Source of the DNA: Deferribacter thermophilus | GTDB taxonomy: Bacteria > Chrysiogenota > Deferribacteres > Deferribacterales > Deferribacteraceae | Assembly: GCF_049472675.1 (NCBI RefSeq) | Contig: NZ_JAPNXM010000004.1 | Coordinates: 124,001 to 188,000, forward strand | Direction: 5' to 3' | DNA: 64,000 bases | Part shown: positions 60,531-64,000 of the stretch, one piece after another | How the letters are laid out: each line of letters starts with the position of its first letter | How positions within the stretch are numbered: position 1 is the first letter of the stretch | The notes under the pieces: model-generated | What the model was told of the DNA's origin: nothing | The model's database searches: none | What the model saw: the letters and a program-made list of their open reading frames with translations, nothing else | Program-made: the position numbers and the translations under genes

Positions 60531-61442
60531 TTAAAAGATAATGTTTAACTTGAATTTTGCTGAATCATAATAATCGTATCGAGCACTCTCTATCCTTTCC
60601 AATTTGACATCGGTATAAATCTTTTTAGTAAAGTAGGAAGTAACTACAATCCAATATCTCTTACTGGTGGTATCATCGTAGTCTTCTAAAGATCTTTCAA
60701 CAATATCATAATGAATCCCAGCTCCAACATCAGCATATCTGTGGAAGAAATACGAACCAAACAACTTAACCCCTTTTAAATCACCACCATCTTCATCGTC
60801 ACGATAAGTTAATGCGGCATATCCTTTAAATTTGTTTGTTCTTAATTTTTCAATTCCAATTTCATAAACATTTGCATCAGAATATTCTTCATAAAATTCT
60901 CTTGTATATGTGAAGTATGTGTGTATAGAATCAGTAAAATTGTAAGTTAGCTCAGTATAAAACTCTTCATATTCATCAACGGCAAATACAGAATAGATTG
61001 AAGTAGTTTCAAATACAGGTAATGAATATAAATATTCCATAGTCAAAGACCATTTTGGATTTCTAAAATACCTAAAGCCTATAAGATTATATGAGATATT
61101 TTCGTTTATTAGGTTGTATTGGGTTTCATTATAAAATCTTATGATATTTGGGATTTCATATTCAGCTTCAAAGCCTGCTAATTCTTTTGTAATGTAGGCA
61201 CCATCTAATTTAATTACATAGGAAAGAGCAAGATGAAGTTTTTTACTAAAGAAATCACCTGATACCTCACCTCCAAAAATTAAATCATCAGCAGAATAGT
61301 TTTCATCGTATTTTACATCACCACCACCAAACAGCTTAAAGGAAAAAGATTTAATATTTTTCAGTTTTAGATAAAGACCATCCATTACAGAAGCGCCTGC
61401 AGTTGTGGAAACAAATTGCCTTCCGAGCTTGAAGTCGAGATG
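60531..61442 (-). CDS. Outer-membrane beta-barrel (porin-like) protein, 5'-truncated
   Basis: An approximately 300-residue fragment of alternating aromatic beta strands ending in KFKLNIIF; a terminal Phe is the outer-membrane insertion signal. The only ATG is at 61385, but coding similarity goes on upstream to about 61442: GHLDFKLGRQFVSTTAGASV reads straight into MDGLYLKLKN, and this LGRQ...DG segment is typical for the interior of such barrels. The signal peptide and first strands are absent. The frame then runs antisense into the acyl-CoA ligase gene. The gene should encode the channel of the porin-cytochrome complex with the two cytochromes downstream. As drawn it cannot be exported, so it is a broken gene or an assembly artefact. 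Confidence 0.75.
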   Translation of the reverse strand, partial: HLDFKLGRQFVSTTAGASVMDGLYLKLKNIKSFSFKLFGGGDVKYDENYSADDLIFGGEVSGDFFSKKLHLALSYVIKLDGAYITKELAGFEAEYEIPNIIRFYNETQYNLINENISYNLIGFRYFRNPKWSLTMEYLYSLPVFETTSIYSVFAVDEYEEFYTELTYNFTDSIHTYFTYTREFYEEYSDANVYEIGIEKLRTNKFKGYAALTYRDDEDGGDLKGVKLFGSYFFHRYADVGAGIHYDIVERSLEDYDDTTSKRYWIVVTSYFTKKIYTDVKLERIESARYDYYDSAKFKLNIIF

Positions 61443-62076
61443 GCCAGCTGTCTTTAAAGGGTATTTTAAAGATGAAAAAGCTACAAGTGAGACTTTAAGG
61501 GATGGATGGTTGTATTCGGGTGATGCTGGCTATTTTGATGAAAATGGTAAGTTAGTTGTTATCGATAGAAAGAAAGATTTGATGTATCTAAATGATGGGA
61601 CAATGTTTTCCCCACAATTTATTGAAAATAAACTAAAATTTAGCCCTTACATTAAAGAGGCCGTAGTTTTAGGTAATAACCGTGAATATATTACAACAAT
61701 TTTGAATATCGATTTTGGAATTGTAGGTAAGTGGGCAGAAAATAGGAAAATAGCATATACAACTTATACCGATTTATCAGCAAAAGATGAAGTTTATGAT
61801 TTGATTGCATCAGAAGTCAGAAAAGTTAATGAGCAGCTTAAGAAAGAGCATAAAATTAAAAAATTTATACTTTTGTATAAAGAATTTGATGCTGATGATG
61901 GAGAGTTAACTCGAACAAGAAAAGTGAGAAGGGGATTTATAGAAGAGAAGTATCAAGAGATTGTAGATGCAATGTATTCTGACTTAACCAATATAGATGT
62001 GGAAGCTACCATTAGACTACAGGATGGAAGGGAAAGGGTAATTAAAACCAATTTAAAAATTTATTATTTAGATTAG
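61405..62076 (+). CDS. Long-chain acyl-CoA synthetase, C-terminal fragment
   Basis: The frame contains the C-terminal part of an AMP-forming acyl-CoA ligase: PAVFKGYFKDEKATSE, DGWLYSGDAGYFDENGKL, IDRKKDLM and a long FadD15-type tail. The first 12-13 residues after the GTG at 61405 (ETNCLPSLKSRW) have no match to the family and come from the fused barrel region. About 400 N-terminal residues, including the ATP-binding loop, are missing, so no activity is possible from this copy. Ligases of this type commonly precede livH-livM-livG-livF operons and may activate the imported organic acid. Confidence 0.8.
   Translation: METNCLPSLKSRWPAVFKGYFKDEKATSETLRDGWLYSGDAGYFDENGKLVVIDRKKDLMYLNDGTMFSPQFIENKLKFSPYIKEAVVLGNNREYITTILNIDFGIVGKWAENRKIAYTTYTDLSAKDEVYDLIASEVRKVNEQLKKEHKIKKFILLYKEFDADDGELTRTRKVRRGFIEEKYQEIVDAMYSDLTNIDVEATIRLQDGRERVIKTNLKIYYLD
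61436..61446. other. Breakpoint joining two truncated genes head-to-head
   Basis: To the left the minus strand encodes barrel sequence up to about 61442; to the right the plus strand encodes acyl-CoA ligase from about 61444 (PAVFKGYF). The palindrome TGGCCA spans 61441-61446. The left flank (about 61388-61440) is clearly GC-richer than its surroundings, with CTC, GAC and AAG codons that are rare elsewhere in the window. Confidence 0.75.
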
Positions 62077-62088
62077 TGGAGAAGGTTT

Positions 62089-62973
62089 ATGGAACTGTTT
62101 TTAAATTTATTTATAACAGGTCTTGTTATAGGAAGTATTTATGCATTACTGGCACTGGGGTTTACTTTAATTTATAAAGCTACGGGGGTTGTGAATTTTG
62201 CTCAAGGTGAGTTGTTATTGATTGGTGGATATATATGTCTTTATTTTATAACCAGTTTTAAAGTTCCATTTATCCCTTCTTTTATATTAACCTTCTTGTT
62301 TATGTTTGCTTTTGGCTTTTTAATCGAAAGGATTTTTTTAAGAAGGATGATTGGAGAGCCTATAATTTCAATAATTATGTTAACTATTGGTCTATCTTCT
62401 TTGTTAAAATCAATTGTTCAGATTTTTTGGGGGACTGATACCAGAGTGTTTCCCCAGGTATTTTCATCAGAACCAGTGAATATTTTAGGAGTGAAAATAA
62501 GTCAGGTGTATATTTATTCTGTTTTGTTTGTTGCAATTTCTTTAGCTCTTTTCTCATTGTTTTTTAAAAAATCGAAATATGGGGTTGCAATGAGGGCAGT
62601 GGCAAGCGATCAGCAGGCAGCTCTTTCAATGGGGATAGAGATTAAAAAAGTTTTTGCTTTAGCATGGGCTATTGCTGCTGTGGTATCAGCCATTGGTGGT
62701 GTTTTTGTGGGAAATATTAATGGAGTAAATACCAATCTTTCTCAATTTGGATTAAAAGTTTTTCCTGCAGTGATATTAGGGGGGCTCGATAGTATTACTG
62801 GTGCAATTATTGGGGGAATAGTTATAGGAGTTTTGGAAAATCTCATTGGGGGATATGTTGATCCTTTGATTGGTGGTGGAGCTAAAGAGGTTTTCCCTTT
62901 TATATTTATGATTATTATTTTGATGATAAAACCTTATGGATTGTTTGGAACAGTTGAGGTAGAAAAGGTATGA
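62089..62973 (+). CDS. livH: Branched-chain amino acid-type ABC transporter permease LivH
   Basis: A 294-residue permease with about 8 membrane helices. GSIYALLALGFTLIYKATGVVNFAQGE and VAMRAVASDQQAALSMGIEIKKVFALAW (the coupling helix) are typical of LivH. In operons headed by an acyl-CoA ligase, the transporter often handles aromatic or fatty acids rather than amino acids. It lies 12 bases after the ligase fragment (GGAGAAGG before the ATG) and overlaps livM by 4 bases. Confidence 0.92.
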   Translation: MELFLNLFITGLVIGSIYALLALGFTLIYKATGVVNFAQGELLLIGGYICLYFITSFKVPFIPSFILTFLFMFAFGFLIERIFLRRMIGEPIISIIMLTIGLSSLLKSIVQIFWGTDTRVFPQVFSSEPVNILGVKISQVYIYSVLFVAISLALFSLFFKKSKYGVAMRAVASDQQAALSMGIEIKKVFALAWAIAAVVSAIGGVFVGNINGVNTNLSQFGLKVFPAVILGGLDSITGAIIGGIVIGVLENLIGGYVDPLIGGGAKEVFPFIFMIIILMIKPYGLFGTVEVEKV

Positions 62974-64000
62974 ATTATATTAATTGTGGCAATTATAAGA
63001 CATCTTATAAAGATGACTTTGCTTTATACCAAACAACTTTTTCTAAATTAATGATTTATGGATTTACAATTTTGCTATTTTTTGTTCCTTTAGTTGCAAA
63101 TGAGTATTTCCTTTATATTTTTAATTTAATTTTTATTTCTGTGATTGGTGCTGTTGGTCTAAATATTTTAACAGGTGCGACAGGCTTAATATCGCTTGGG
63201 CATGGAGCTTTCATTGGTGTGGGAGCCTATGCAGCTGGATATATATTTAATACACTTCATGTTAATTTTATTGTAGCTATCTTGTTTGGTGGCCTAATGA
63301 CAGCTCTTGTTGGTAGTATTTTTGGTATTCCTTCTCTTAGATTAAAAGGGCTTTATTTATCAATTGCTACGCTAGCAGCTCAATTTATAATAGAATTTCT
63401 TTTTGTAAGGTTGGAATCTATTACTGGAGGGGTTACAGGTTTATCAGTAGATTATGCGTCATTTTTTGGGATAAGTATAGATAATGATTTTAAGTTTTAT
63501 TATCTGGGACTTATTTTTTGTATAGTAATGACTTTATTTGCTACAAACATAATGAGAACAAAAATAGGGAGAGCGTTTTTAAGTATTAGAGATAATTATA
63601 TCGCTGCAGAGGTAATGGGGGTTAATATTTTTCAGTATAAAATCCTTTCGTTTGCTATTAGTAGTTTTTACGCAGGGATTGCAGGTGGATTGTGGACTTT
63701 TTATACTACTATAATTACTCCTGAGCATTTTACCATTGGAGTATCAATACAATATCTTTCAATGATTATAATTGGCGGGTTAGGTAAAATATTGGGAAGT
63801 ATTTTTGGTGCAATATTTATGACATTATTGCCAGAATCCATAAAATTTATTTCAGATTATTTTTCGCAGTTTTATCCAAATATTACACAGCTGTTTGCTT
63901 TTATCAGAGAGGGGGTTTTTGGGCTTGTAATAATTCTGTTTTTAATGTTTGAACCAGAAGGGCTTTATAGAAGGTGGAAGCTGATTAAAGCTTATTGGAA
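62970..64000 (+). CDS. livM: Branched-chain amino acid-type ABC transporter permease LivM (cut by window end)
   Basis: The ATG at 62970 overlaps the livH stop (ATGA). 343 codons are read to the window end with no stop. The LivM features are visible: NILTGATGLISLGHGAFIGVGAYA, an IPSLRLKGLYLSIATLA segment and RDNYIAAEVMGVNIFQYKI (ATPase coupling). The C-terminal EPEGLYRRWK is reached, so little of the gene lies beyond. The livG/livF ATPases should follow outside the window. Confidence 0.93.
   Translation, partial: MNYINCGNYKTSYKDDFALYQTTFSKLMIYGFTILLFFVPLVANEYFLYIFNLIFISVIGAVGLNILTGATGLISLGHGAFIGVGAYAAGYIFNTLHVNFIVAILFGGLMTALVGSIFGIPSLRLKGLYLSIATLAAQFIIEFLFVRLESITGGVTGLSVDYASFFGISIDNDFKFYYLGLIFCIVMTLFATNIMRTKIGRAFLSIRDNYIAAEVMGVNIFQYKILSFAISSFYAGIAGGLWTFYTTIITPEHFTIGVSIQYLSMIIIGGLGKILGSIFGAIFMTLLPESIKFISDYFSQFYPNITQLFAFIREGVFGLVIILFLMFEPEGLYRRWKLIKAYW

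Noticed and set aside
1..64000. tRNA, rRNA, CRISPR array, prophage or insertion sequence
   Set aside because: Gaps are too short and show no cloverleaf, repeat-spacer pattern, transposase, integrase or terminal repeats, apart from the short palindromic element at 17785-17860.

Overview
The window is AT-rich (about a third G+C by eye), gene-dense, and bacterial. Gram-negative traits include an outer-membrane beta-barrel fragment, lipoprotein multihaem cytochromes, HflKC and TrkAH. Very low G+C, multihaem c-type cytochromes, a haemerythrin chemoreceptor, an acyl-CoA ligase/Liv transporter cluster and many Geobacter-like domain combinations (DUF4388-J, CZB) suggest an anaerobic respirer, most likely Deferribacterota (Deferribacter/Calditerrivibrio-like). 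That placement is inference; there is no rRNA gene here to test it.

Layout. 1-2223: end of hisS, then aspS. 2406-4355: priA. 4394-6905 (minus): nitrilase-family hydrolase plus a fused CoA-transferase. 7066-9526: macro-domain protein, Na+/solute symporter, convergent cysteine-free Crp/Fnr regulator. 9647-13710: two tandem chemoreceptors, one ending in haemerythrin and one in a zinc-binding CZB domain. 13732-17720 (minus): Gld-type ABC system with an auxiliary GldG-like protein and a DUF4340 protein. 17930-24864 (minus): hypF, trkH, trkA, hflC, hflK. 24999-27887: EF-G-like GTPase and a membrane protein. 27930-30397: rpsT, an XRE-cupin regulator, a degenerate histidine kinase and a gamma-carbonic-anhydrase-like protein.

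30519-39659 is the classic translation/RNA operon rimP-nusA-ylxR(Q)-infB-ylxP-rbfA-truB-rpsO-pnp. It runs on into dut-tsaB-rimI-DUF465-metK-ahcY-flavoprotein-plsC-folK-cytidylate-kinase-like (39684-47030). Next come a TrpXYZ-type ABC transporter (47379-50026) and thrS-infC-rpmI-rplT (50096-53132), with infC using an ATA start. A ZapE-like ATPase, an inositol-monophosphatase-type enzyme and a DUF4388/J-domain/TPR protein follow (53260-57465).

57553-61442 (minus) is a probable porin-cytochrome conduit for electron transfer across the outer membrane: a 5'-truncated beta-barrel gene, a ten-haem periplasmic cytochrome and a ten-haem lipoprotein cytochrome. At about 61440 the barrel gene is fused head-to-head to the C-terminal third of a long-chain acyl-CoA ligase gene, which leads into livH and livM. 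Both genes break at the same point, so this is either a real rearrangement breakpoint or an assembly chimera. It is the strongest anomaly in the window.

Other highlights are a lipoamide-dehydrogenase-family protein that lacks both redox cysteines and the catalytic His/Glu, a histidine kinase with a decayed ATP site, a terminator-like hairpin inside a coding region, a 32-bp identical repeat between the two chemoreceptor genes, and a dispersed palindromic repeat at 17785-17860. No tRNA, rRNA, CRISPR array, prophage or insertion sequence was recognised. No gene-free stretch exceeds 300 bases.
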